NCBI GenBank assembly: GCA_010405405.1
Contig: MU004230.1
Location: forward strand, 889,744 to 953,743
Reading direction: 5' to 3'
DNA: 64,000 nucleotides
Origin: Microthyrium microscopicum
Lineage: Eukaryota > Ascomycota > Dothideomycetes > Microthyriales > Microthyriaceae
A program made the translations under genes and the position numbers. The notes beneath the pieces were generated by a model, which saw only the letters and a program-made list of their open reading frames with translations, searched no databases and had not been told where the DNA came from. Below are positions 55,388 to 64,000 of the stretch, one piece after another (within the stretch, counting starts at the first letter, position 1; every line of letters starts with the position of its first letter).

Positions 55388-56148
55388 CTAATCCATATTC
55401 TCCAAACTGTCATTGACACACTTGCGTGCTTCTCGCTTGAACAGTTTTGGATCCTCGCGGAACTGCTTGGCCGCATCCACGTTGGCAGGGCTATCAGGAT
55501 TTGGACCAGAAAGCATGCTGATAACGGACAGCAAGATGGATGCAGGTGTTTGGACGGGTGACCAGCGTTCAGCAGCAGCTTCATAACCTAGACTGTCTTC
55601 GCCGGGCGGATGGAGTATGGAGATGCAGACGTTGCCATCAGGGTAGACTAAAAGTAGCTTTGTTAGTAATGATCAATATTACAAAGCGAGAGGGAGGGCT
55701 GGTACCATTAGGATGCCATATGCGGGTGAGAAACTTGAGTTTCGGAGGTTGTAGAGGATACTCTTTGGGGAAGCTTAGTCTCGCACGGAAGAACCCGCCT
55801 ACGTTTAATAGTGTCAGCATTGTATATATCCCAGTGTTGAATGACACGTACCGCCATAGAATTTGCAGTCGTCGTTGATCATAAGCATAACATCCCACTC
55901 GAAAACGTTACTGCTCTCCACTAAGCCGACACTGATGCCTATATTCAGTCAGTTCAAAGCCCCAAATAACAGGCTCCGTAAAGCACAAAGAAGATGACTC
56001 TAACCACTTGTTTAAGCAGGTAGAAACAATTTCAATGTGCCAATCATGACGGCGTGAACCTGTACGTACCGTCAATTTGATCTTCTTTCTGCATCCTCTT
56101 GAACTGCTTGGCTAGCACGATTGCTGCCGACGCGCCTGACGCAGCCAT
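55388..56148 (-). CDS. UBC7: Ubiquitin-conjugating enzyme E2, Ubc7/UBE2G type
   Basis: Four exons on the minus strand: 56148-56070, 55938-55852, 55798-55706 and 55647-55388; 172 aa. Conserved text: [37 protein letters not shown], catalytic Cys95 in [15 protein letters not shown], and the class-specific acidic-loop insertion leading to [26 protein letters not shown]. The loop after the active Cys distinguishes Ubc7/UBE2G and Cdc34 from Rad6. The tail lacks a membrane segment, so, as in yeast, it would need a Cue1-like anchor at the ER. Role: ER-associated degradation with Hrd1 and Doa10. Starts upstream of the core with [16 protein letters not shown]. Convergent with BLH1 (264 bp between stop codons). 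Confidence 0.95.
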
Positions 56149-56945
56149 GATGCTGATTCTATAAGACCTGAGGCGGCAGAAGGATAGGTTGTCTGGAAAA
56201 CTTGGCGAGCTCGCGATCAGAAGTTGGAGAGGAGGAAGCGGGAATCGGTGGTTTGTATCTCCAGAACTAGTGAAGTCGCGGTGGATGGGCGGGATAAAGG
56301 CGGATGCGGGCAGGTGGTGAAGCCGTGAGCCGGAGAATAAGTGACTGATGTGGTAGTGAGGGTATGACGGGTTGGCTCAAGGTGAAATCCTCACTATGTA
56401 TGTGGTCGTAAGGAAGCAGTCAAAGTATGGAGAAGAGAAGGTGACAGGATGTAGATATAGAAGCGTGAGAAGGTAGAAGCGGCCAAACACATCACATCTG
56501 ATTTGGTGGGGCAAAACTGCCGAAAGCGGAAATGCACTATTAAATCCAAGGTTCTGGAGCATTATTTAAGCCTTACTACTCTAGAGTGCAATTCAACATT
56601 GCATTTGAATCTCATTAGCAATTTTCGCTTTGTCCTATTGCCATGTCTTTGTTTGAGAGGTACGTCTCTTGCAAAGCGAACATTCCATGGTCATTCGGGA
56701 AGATTTTAAGACAATGAACAAATAATCAAATTCGTCAGTGGCTGTGGCGTTTTGCTATTCCGGTACCGAGTTGTCTTATATCAACCTACATCTCATGAGA
56801 TCAGAGTAAGAGTAAAGTAATTCTGGCTTATTCAAGAACTACTGTGTATCTTTTCAGTGTTCCCCATCATGTCCTCGTACTCGTAAGTCGTGTATACTCA
56901 TGGGGACAAAGCACAAAGCCCAATTCCATGCCAATGAAGATGCCT
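56149..56945. other. Intergenic region between UBC7 and the first DUF726 gene
   Basis: No gene supported. G-rich plus-strand 5' flank of UBC7 (56160-56350) followed by AT-rich sequence. Confidence 0.4.
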
Positions 56946-59522
56946 TCAGTTATTGGAATTACTTCTGCTATACGTGCCTTCCCAGGTCAGATTGATTCCA
57001 CTGTTGCCCCCAAGATTGACTGCTTCATCCTCAAACTCGGAATCCGAGACTGCTTCTGGATTCAGATAAGCCAACTCTCCCATTGCTTCGGAATGTATAG
57101 ATGCTGTATCTGAACCAAAATCCATTTCTTCAAGATCGAGATTCTTTGCTTCTGAATGGGATCTGCCAGATCCATCAACCTTTCCTTTTGACTTATCATG
57201 AAGGTCTACGCCATGCGCTTCAAGAGGATCGTGAAATTCGGGGCTGTCTTTGGCTTCCTCAGCAATATCCTTCTTCTCTACTGTGATATTTGATTTGTGA
57301 GGCTGGGATTTTGGTTTTCGTGGCGGAAGTGATGGCGCTTTCTCTTCGTCCACTAAGCTTAGCAGATCGACTTGCTTCCCAACATCTTCTGCATCCTCAT
57401 CAACTGCATGTGCTGACTTTTGGGTAGACTTTCGTTCGGCAGCTTTGGAGACTGTCCATTCCACAGCCTTGGCTTCTCTATCTGCATCATGCTGTTTGGT
57501 GACCACGGATTGCTTTTGGCCTTTTCTGTCGAAAGCTTCCCGCTCCTTGGTCTCCCTAATAACTCCCTGCTTGCTAATGTCCTCGAACTCGACCATATCA
57601 AGAATCTTACCAGTCAGATAGCGATACTTCATATGAGTGTCAACCTGATCAGTCATGTTCAGATTCTCAACTCCTTGAACTTCAGTGACAGCCTTCAGAC
57701 CAGCAACGTCCATTTGAGCTGAGTTGGCACGGTAGAGAAATCCCAACAGAAGGTCCTTTTCACTGAAAACATTCACGAGTCGTCCAGTCACAACAGCTCG
57801 CAGTCTCGTCCATTCAGCCGAACTGCCAGGAACCGGGGCGCCTATCAAGACTGAATTTTCAACCAGTCCAAATGCGTTCTGCCTTGAAAGCTCCATGAGA
57901 CAAGCGTATATTACACGAGCGCCAACTCCCCAGCCTACCAGGGTTACTGGGCGTTCTCCTTGCGCTTTAGCAATCAAAGTTGCAGCCAGCACTATGCCGG
58001 CCTTATCTGCTCTAGTCCGGGCAATATTGAATGGATTGTCCACGACGCGGCCTAATTTGAGGAGTCCCAGTGGCCATAAACCAGCAGCTATTGAAGCAAA
58101 CAGTGTTCGACGAAGTAGTTCGAAACGAGCAGTCTCCCAGATATAAGTTCGAAGAACGGTATTGAGAGAGACACCAAGCTTGAGAAGGGCCGCCGTTTCC
58201 CATCTCAGAGAAAAGGTAGTTGTTCCAGGTACTGTAAAAAGTAAAGCTGGATAGAGGTAATCGTGCTCTATTGACAAAGGCCCAGGAACTCCAATTGCCA
58301 CACGTAAAGTTTGCTGACCGGTATTCGATTCTTGCGATTTGCTTGGTTGAGTATGATCTGGAGGTATATGAGAGTGTCTTGTTACATCCAACCCCGAGTC
58401 TGGAGTTTCGTGCTCAATTGGAATAAACTTGAAGTCCTCGACATCCTTCGCAAGCTCATCTACCATTTTCCCAGTCATTTTGGCTCCATATGCGCCGAAC
58501 AGCCCTGTGATAAGCAACGTATTTCCGGCCAATGCACCTAGCAATCCGGAAACCGCACCTAAACCCACTGCGCCGAAGACGCTGCCAATTCCAGCTGCGA
58601 TTAATGGTGCTGCTAGTCCTCCAGTGACAGCAATCAATGCACCTCCGGCTACCGTTGCAAGACCAACCTTCCATCGTCTTGAAGCCGCATTATTGGAGGC
58701 TTGCTTCTCTACATGCTCATCCCCATCAATTTTTGATGCCACTTGAACTAGCCCTTTTGCCATGGCGTTCTCCAGATTGACAAGCCCATCTCGGTCTATA
58801 CCAAGACTTTGCGTGAGCCGTAACATGGTGATTCGCGCATAGGCACTGTAGGATTCCAGGCTCAGTAGAAGTGAAAGTGAAGCATTCAAGATAGTTTGTC
58901 GTTTCTCTTGTTCCAGACTTGACAGTGATGTCACTACGGGATCATATTCCGTAAAACCGGTCCAGCCAGGAGATCTGTCTTTCGATGCTGAATCTGGACT
59001 CCTCTTACCAATCGCCCATTGGCGAAATTCATCTTCTCGCTTCTGATTGTCTCCTTGCTTTTTGTTCTCTAGATACTGCTTTCGTGCCTGCTTGACCTGC
59101 TCAGGAGAAGCTTTGAGCGCATCACATGTTCTACGAAGAAGCTTTGCTCGCCACGAATCGAAGTGGGTATTCGCAGCGTGCTTCAATCCAGAAATTGCGG
59201 GTGAAGCGAGCTCAATCTTACGAGATTCGCTCCGCTTTAGAGCAGCTTGTTTCAAGGCGGTGGAATTATTGGCAGGTTCGTTGTCTTGTGCTTTGTCAAG
59301 TGACACCAGATCATCGATTGCTGAGCCTGTTGACGGGTCCTGCAATTCGGGAACCTCAAAGCTTGCGTTGATTTCCTTCTTCATGTCATCAGTACATAGT
59401 AGCAGTAACACGGCAAGCTCTATGCACTGAGATTTCGATAAAACCGATGTGATTGAATCATCGGCAGCTCGGGCGTCTTGTGAGCTCTCATCGCGAGGTC
59501 CTGCGAACACCTTGGAGAACAT
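56946..59522 (-). CDS. DUF726 (TMCO4/Mil1-like) protein lacking the nucleophile Ser
   Basis: Intronless, 858 aa. The N-terminal helical third (CIELAVLLLLCTDDMKKE and a charged region) leads to a Gly/Ala-rich double membrane hairpin (GLATVAGGALIAVTGGLAAPLIAAGIGSVFG split in parts; residues about 285-345), then the alpha/beta hydrolase-like DUF726 domain (about 350-640), and a disordered tail with an SLPPRKPKSQPHKSN patch. In the family's nucleophile elbow the text reads LVGWGVGARVIYACL around residue 530: the GxSxG Ser is Gly. The paralogue near 62.4 kb keeps GFSLG. This points to a pseudoenzyme or a structural partner. TMCO4-like proteins and yeast Mil1/Yfl034w are poorly characterised, with Golgi-trafficking links for the latter. 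Divergent from the EBP gene (359 bp). Confidence 0.88.
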   Translation of the reverse strand: MFSKVFAGPRDESSQDARAADDSITSVLSKSQCIELAVLLLLCTDDMKKEINASFEVPELQDPSTGSAIDDLVSLDKAQDNEPANNSTALKQAALKRSESRKIELASPAISGLKHAANTHFDSWRAKLLRRTCDALKASPEQVKQARKQYLENKKQGDNQKREDEFRQWAIGKRSPDSASKDRSPGWTGFTEYDPVVTSLSSLEQEKRQTILNASLSLLLSLESYSAYARITMLRLTQSLGIDRDGLVNLENAMAKGLVQVASKIDGDEHVEKQASNNAASRRWKVGLATVAGGALIAVTGGLAAPLIAAGIGSVFGAVGLGAVSGLLGALAGNTLLITGLFGAYGAKMTGKMVDELAKDVEDFKFIPIEHETPDSGLDVTRHSHIPPDHTQPSKSQESNTGQQTLRVAIGVPGPLSIEHDYLYPALLFTVPGTTTFSLRWETAALLKLGVSLNTVLRTYIWETARFELLRRTLFASIAAGLWPLGLLKLGRVVDNPFNIARTRADKAGIVLAATLIAKAQGERPVTLVGWGVGARVIYACLMELSRQNAFGLVENSVLIGAPVPGSSAEWTRLRAVVTGRLVNVFSEKDLLLGFLYRANSAQMDVAGLKAVTEVQGVENLNMTDQVDTHMKYRYLTGKILDMVEFEDISKQGVIRETKEREAFDRKGQKQSVVTKQHDADREAKAVEWTVSKAAERKSTQKSAHAVDEDAEDVGKQVDLLSLVDEEKAPSLPPRKPKSQPHKSNITVEKKDIAEEAKDSPEFHDPLEAHGVDLHDKSKGKVDGSGRSHSEAKNLDLEEMDFGSDTASIHSEAMGELAYLNPEAVSDSEFEDEAVNLGGNSGINLTWEGTYSRSNSNN

Positions 59523-59881
59523 GACGTATGTATATGTTGTATTCAGTAGACAGACATAGATGATGGCAGTTCTGGACGTTATTCTCGTGATGATAATTTT
59601 GTAAGAACGGAGTAATGGGTCAAGAGGGATTGCTGCCTTATTGAAGGGATGTGGAAGACCCAGCGTCCACTGGTCGCTGTGCGGCGTGCCACCTCAAAGC
59701 CACCCGTGGACTGTCTCAACTGGGAAGGAGCACAACTCCAACTTCACTTTTGCATCTGTGATCTTGATCCTTCGGTTATTCCATCCATCCCCATCAAACA
59801 TACCAAACGGTAGTCAATTCATTGTTCTAGACGTCCGTTTCAGTCACGTACACATGAGGAATCAACATCTCTGATTTCAAC

Positions 59882-60865
59882 ATGACCACTAGTACAGGGC
59901 CCGTTATTGACACGACTACTGTCACGTCCCTTCTTGCAGCACTCAGTCTGTTTGTCATTGCTTACGCTTTGGGAAATGTTGTTCTTCCCAAACAATCGTC
60001 AAAGCGTACCAGAGTCCTATTCGTATGGCATCTCTTTGACTCTCTGATCCATTTTACATTCGAAGGATCTTTTCTATACAATTGCTTTTTCACATACATT
60101 GACCTTCCAGGACCACCAAGTTACCTCTCCCCATCTCATGCTATTCTAACCCCTCCGGGAGTTTACTTCCTGGGACAATCAAACAGGCTCTATGGTAGCG
60201 CCTTTGGCAACAATCCAACCGCAAAATTATGGCAAGAATATACTAAAGCTGATAAACGATGGGGCGGAGCGGATCTGACAGTCATATCACTTGAATTGCT
60301 CACAGTCTTGATTGGCGGACCCCTTGCCGCATACATTTGTTACCTCTTGTCAAAGGGCCATGGCGATACTACTTCCACCTCATCCAAAATGAAAAGCTTG
60401 ATGACAGGAAAACTTTCTTTCTGGTTGATCGTCCTGGCAACAGGTGAACTCTACGGCGGTAAGAAACATCTGGACGCTTGTTGACCATATCGTATTTATG
60501 ACTATATTAGGCTTCATGACTTTTGCACCCGAGTGGTTGAGCGGATCGACCGGTCTAGACACTTCAAACTGGATGTATCTGTGAGTCAATAGAATCAATC
60601 TATGCGTAAGGTGTCGACTAATGAGACATAGCTGGCTGTACCTGGTCTTCTTCAACGTACTCTGGTGAGTTCGGATTCCATTTTATATCATGCTCTGGAC
60701 AGTATTTGCCAGTGAAATCGGCCTGATTGTGCTTTTGATATGTCTGGGAAGCAGCACTCTAACAAACTGTACAGGGTTTTCCTACCTTTGTATGCTCTCG
60801 TCATGGCCTATAGGTCTCTAACAGGAGCGTCGCCTCTGAGAGATGTCGAAAAGAAGAAGATGTGA
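59882..60865 (+). CDS. Emopamil-binding protein (EXPERA, sterol delta8-delta7 isomerase-like)
   Basis: Four exons: 59882-60458, 60511-60580, 60632-60664 (33 nt) and 60775-60865; 256 aa. Four to five membrane helices. Residues known to line the EBP active site are kept: WHLFDSLIHFTFEG (His and Glu), KLWQEYTKADKRW, LELLTVLIGGPL (Glu and Thr), and NVLWVFLPLY (Asn and Trp). GELYGGFMTFAPEW corresponds to the human GQIYGD block. EBP isomerises delta8 to delta7 sterols in the ER. Most fungi use the unrelated Erg2 for this step, so this may be an extra isomerase, a sterol-binding protein or act on another terpenoid. C terminus VEKKKM resembles a dilysine ER-retrieval tail. Confidence 0.9.
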
Positions 60866-61238
60866 ATATGGATTCCACTGCGCGAAGATCTCACGTGTGC
60901 GATAAATTCAAAACTATCGACTTCATTCTACTCGATATTAGCGAAAAGCAGCACCGTGAAGACGTATTTAGTGTATTAACACTGGGCAATATTAGAATTT
61001 AATTTGATTCGTCAATTGAAATTGTTGACTGGGGTACCAATATCACCAAGACTGGCATCCATCTAGCGAAGGTCGCTATCAACGTCAAGAGGCTCCTCCC
61101 TCAATCATCTTGTCTATGAATGCAATGTGGTCGCTAATGATTTGAAAGAACCGAACCCGACTCCACTTATATGCAAGTCCGCGCAAAACGCGTCGGTCGA
61201 ATGTGTGACAATGTACATCATGCTGCTGGCCAGTTCAT
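60866..61238. other. Convergent intergenic region
   Basis: Between EBP and the second DUF726 gene. CTCACGTGTG near 60892-60900 has a CACGTG core, but its place downstream of two stops argues against promoter use. Confidence 0.4.
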
Positions 61239-63956
61239 TCATTCGAATGTCATGGTCATTTCCTTTTCCTTGCCGAATTCATCATCAAACTCATCGGCCC
61301 ATGCATTGTGTTCCAGGTTCATGTTGACTGGAAGGGCGGAGCCAGCCGATATGGATGATGAGAAGGGAGATGACGAGGTGTTGATACCAGGCGCTGTGTA
61401 GGATCTCTCTAAAGTGGAAGAGGGGTTTGCAGAACCTACTGCAGCTGCAGTTCCTGCACCAGCTGCAGCGGCAGGAGCTATAGCAGTCTTTGGTTTTGTA
61501 AATTGGGAAGTTTGTGGGGTCGAAGGTGATATGGAGCGAAGTGGTGGTGTAAAAGCAAGCTTGCTTGGAGGTGCAGATTGACTTCGTTCATCTGCTTTGA
61601 TCATCCGATCAGGGGTTCCCAAACTTTCGTTGGATTTGATGTCCAGTTTCATGGGCGGTAAAGTGGATTCTGGTAATTCCTTCACCACAATCCCTTGAGC
61701 AGCAAGTTCTGCAACTTCAGCTCGCAGTGCCTCGATATCAAACAAAACGCCGTTTGCTTTGCCCTCTAACACCTCTTTATCCTCGGTTCCTTCGCGAACC
61801 TTTTCATCATACATTTCCCAGTCTTTCTTTTCCACGGCTTCCTTCTTGCGGAACCAACCAAATCGGCTTGTCTTTGTTGGTTTGTCTTGAAGCTTTTTGC
61901 GAGCTTCTTCAATCTCGTTGATCAATTCGCGTTGCCGGCTTTCGTGATTCTCCGGATCTGGATCTTCAATTTCGGTGAATTCATCTGATTCGACTTGCCA
62001 TCCAACCTCGCGCAATAGTCGGGGCATTGCTTGACGGTAGGACATATGACCGGGCACAAATTCGGTGACATTGTAGTTCTCGACACCGGGAGTCTCGACG
62101 GGTGCAAGCCCGGCAACACGGCTGATACCGCCACTGGTTGCACGGAAAAGATAGCCTTGCAGATGTTAGAATGTAACGTCAAAACAGCAAGATAGAACAC
62201 ACCTAAAATCCAGTCATTTGTAGCATAGCCATTGACGAATCGACCGGATACAACCGACCGTAGTTTGACAAACTCATCCGCCTTCACTACGACAGGAGAG
62301 CCAAACATGTAGACGTTTTGGATGATGCCGAATTGACCTCTCTTGGCAAGTTCTCGTAAACACGCATAGATTACACGAGATCCAAGCGAGAAGCCCACGA
62401 GAGTTATTGGACGACTTCCGAGATTTCGGTCAATTAAGGAATCAGCAAGAATCAATCCAGCCAAGTCGCCTCTTGCCAAAGACACTGTCCAAGGGTTGTC
62501 GATGAGATAGGCTAGCTTTGTCAGCACGATTGGCAATTGTAATGCTGCCATAAGAGCCACCAGAATTGTGCTACCCAGTACTTGTTGTAGGGCCTGGGTG
62601 AGAGCCTCTGTCGCAAGAATGTTGATAGTGTCACCCATACTTTGGAGCATTTCTGGTTCCCAAAACACCGAGTATATATCACCCATGATCGGATCAACAG
62701 TACTGAAAGGTAGCCGAACGTCATCTACCTTGCCTGTGAGCCATCCTGCAACAGTGACAATAAGGTTTACACGCTTATTGTTATGTAATGGCCTATACTC
62801 AAAGGTTTGGACAGCGCCAGTTCGTCGTTCTGATGCCTTGAAGCCAATATTTGATCCAGTTACAATTCCCGTTGTTGTGATTATAGCCGCACCGCCTGCG
62901 CCGGCGAGGAAGCTGCCAGTACCGGCTACACCAAAGGTGGTAAACCCAGCTGCAAGACCAGCGCCGATAACAGGGGCAAGTAGTCCAGCGGAAAGACCAA
63001 TGACGAGGCCACCTCCCACTGTGGCCAACCCCATCATGACGAGACGTTTGTTCCGGTTACGCTTTTTCCGATCCTCCATGTGTTCCTCTTCATTCCAGTT
63101 CTCTTTATTTGCTGCTTCTTGCATTTCAAGGGCATCTGTAACTCTCTTTTCGAATCGACAAATATCTTCGACCGAGACATCTAGATAGGATCCTATTAGT
63201 TCCAATAACCTTCTTGAGCGTGAGTCGTATATGGAATCGGCGATCAAAACAAGAAACAGGTCACAAAGAACAGTCCAGCGTATATCAACGTCAAGACTAC
63301 GAGCTTCAGAGAACTCGGACGGATCTTGTACTCTTGAGACTTCTTCATCTGCCGGCTCTTGCTGTTCTTCTTCTAATGCCATATTATTCTGATTGGGTTT
63401 GCTGTCGAGATCCTCATCATCGTCTCCGTATGAGTTCTCAAAGGTATTGGTCCGGGGACTTGAGCTACGACTTTTTTCAGATGTCGGGTATACAGAAAGC
63501 CCCTTGTCGGACAAGCCCTTTTCGGAACTTTTCCGGTCCTCTGACACGGCATCCACCGATAGACTGGACTCGGCAGCAGTCTCGGTCCTCATAGGATTTT
63601 TGACTCGAGCATTTTGCATCAATGAAGGTGTCATATCGGATGGCTGAACTCCGTGAGCAGCAAGTTGCTCGATCATGATCTGTTCTAAAATCATGTTAAT
63701 TGAGAGCATAACTTGACTCCGACGATTACTTACCAGCGGATTCAATCTCCATATGGCTGTACAATCTAACCATGATCTTTTGACTCCACATTGCCATGGC
63801 TTCTCTGGCAAGACTGAGGAACTTCTTCGTTTTGCGGCTTTTCTCAAACCTATCAAACTCCTTCATCATCTCAATCATCGCAAGACGCACGATACCAACA
63901 TAAGCGATACGCTGTGTTTCGGTCATGATAGTTTTCGTAGTTTGCATTTGCGCAAC
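61239..63956 (-). CDS. DUF726 (TMCO4-like) alpha/beta hydrolase, 5' end outside the window
   Basis: Three exons visible on the minus strand: 63956-63734, 63684-62203 and 62155-61239, coding at least 873 aa. An acceptor (ATTATACAG) at 63957-63965 shows that at least one more 5' exon lies beyond the right edge. Order: helical N-terminal region, acidic/Ser-rich disordered stretch, a Gly/Ala-rich membrane hairpin (LVMMGLATVGGGLVIGLSAG and FLAGAGGAAIITTTG), then the hydrolase domain with an intact nucleophile elbow LVGFSLGSRVIYACL, FGSPVVVKADEF and NDWILG. The last 250 residues are a coiled coil (ELINEIEEARKKLQ) plus a Pro/Ala-rich tail ending WADEFDDEFGKE. Same domain layout as the gene at 56946-59522, with the EBP gene between. 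Confidence 0.9.
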
Positions 63957-64000
63957 CTGTATAATATTAGCTCATCAGTCTTGCACTAGGCCAGCCTGTA

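Noticed and set aside
1-64000. tRNA, rRNA, snRNA or CRISPR features
   Set aside because: No convincing A/B-box pairs with cloverleaf, no rRNA-like text and no regularly spaced unique spacers were found by eye; a covariance-model scan would be needed to exclude small RNAs.

Overview
The window looks like nuclear DNA of a filamentous ascomycete (Pezizomycotina). Genes have several short introns (about 45-170 nt, mostly 50-65) with GTRNGT-like donors, CTAAC/CTGAC-like branch points and YAG acceptors. Proteins closely match fungal families: fungal Bir1, RPF2, Rad6, a secreted large-subunit catalase and a so-called beta-flanking protein. I lean towards Leotiomycetes/Helotiales from the gene repertoire, but cannot prove it by eye. 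I saw no bacterial operons, CRISPR arrays, rRNA or convincing tRNA genes, and no recognisable reverse transcriptase, integrase or transposase.

Layout. 0.2-4.6 kb: divergent TAM41 (mitochondrial CDP-DAG synthase) and BIR1 (survivin-type chromosomal passenger protein). 4.6-11.1 kb: gene-poor, with a 50-bp tandem repeat and a decaying tandemly duplicated coding-like region. 11.4-13.5 kb: a long disordered Ser-rich protein. 14.2-16.1 kb: divergent RDS3/PHF5A and a pinin-domain protein, both pre-mRNA splicing factors. 17.4-22.5 kb: an alpha/beta epoxide hydrolase and a polyol dehydrogenase with an inverted CreA-like site pair upstream. 23.6-26.0 kb: RAD6 and a HAPSTR1-like protein. 26-30.2 kb: AT-rich accessory island with a small secreted Cys-rich protein, a degenerate paralogous exon and a secreted SGNH esterase. 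30.7-33.3 kb: a large secreted/cell-surface protein. 34.5-38.0 kb: beta-flanking protein, GPI8 and RPF2 (the last two head to head). 38.7-43.2 kb: a BAHD-like acyltransferase, an SDR and a beta-lactamase-fold hydrolase, a possible small metabolic group. 43.2-48.8 kb: gene-poor stretch with a 19-bp minisatellite, diverged dispersed repeats and an intact-looking MITE. 48.8-51.4 kb: secreted catalase. 53.6-56.1 kb: bleomycin hydrolase and UBC7. 56.9-64 kb: two DUF726 (TMCO4-like) hydrolase paralogues flanking an EBP-type sterol isomerase; the last gene runs off the right edge.

The housekeeping genes do not form one pathway, but there are local themes: splicing (RDS3 + pinin), ubiquitin conjugation (RAD6, UBC7, and the HAPSTR1-like protein whose animal relative partners a ubiquitin ligase), membrane lipids and ER (TAM41, GPI8, EBP, UBC7) and secretion (catalase, SGNH esterase, Cys-rich protein, large surface protein). 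Several gene pairs share short divergent promoters. Exon boundaries below were derived by hand from reading frames and splice signals; most are constrained by conserved protein sequence across the junction. No transcript data or database search was available.
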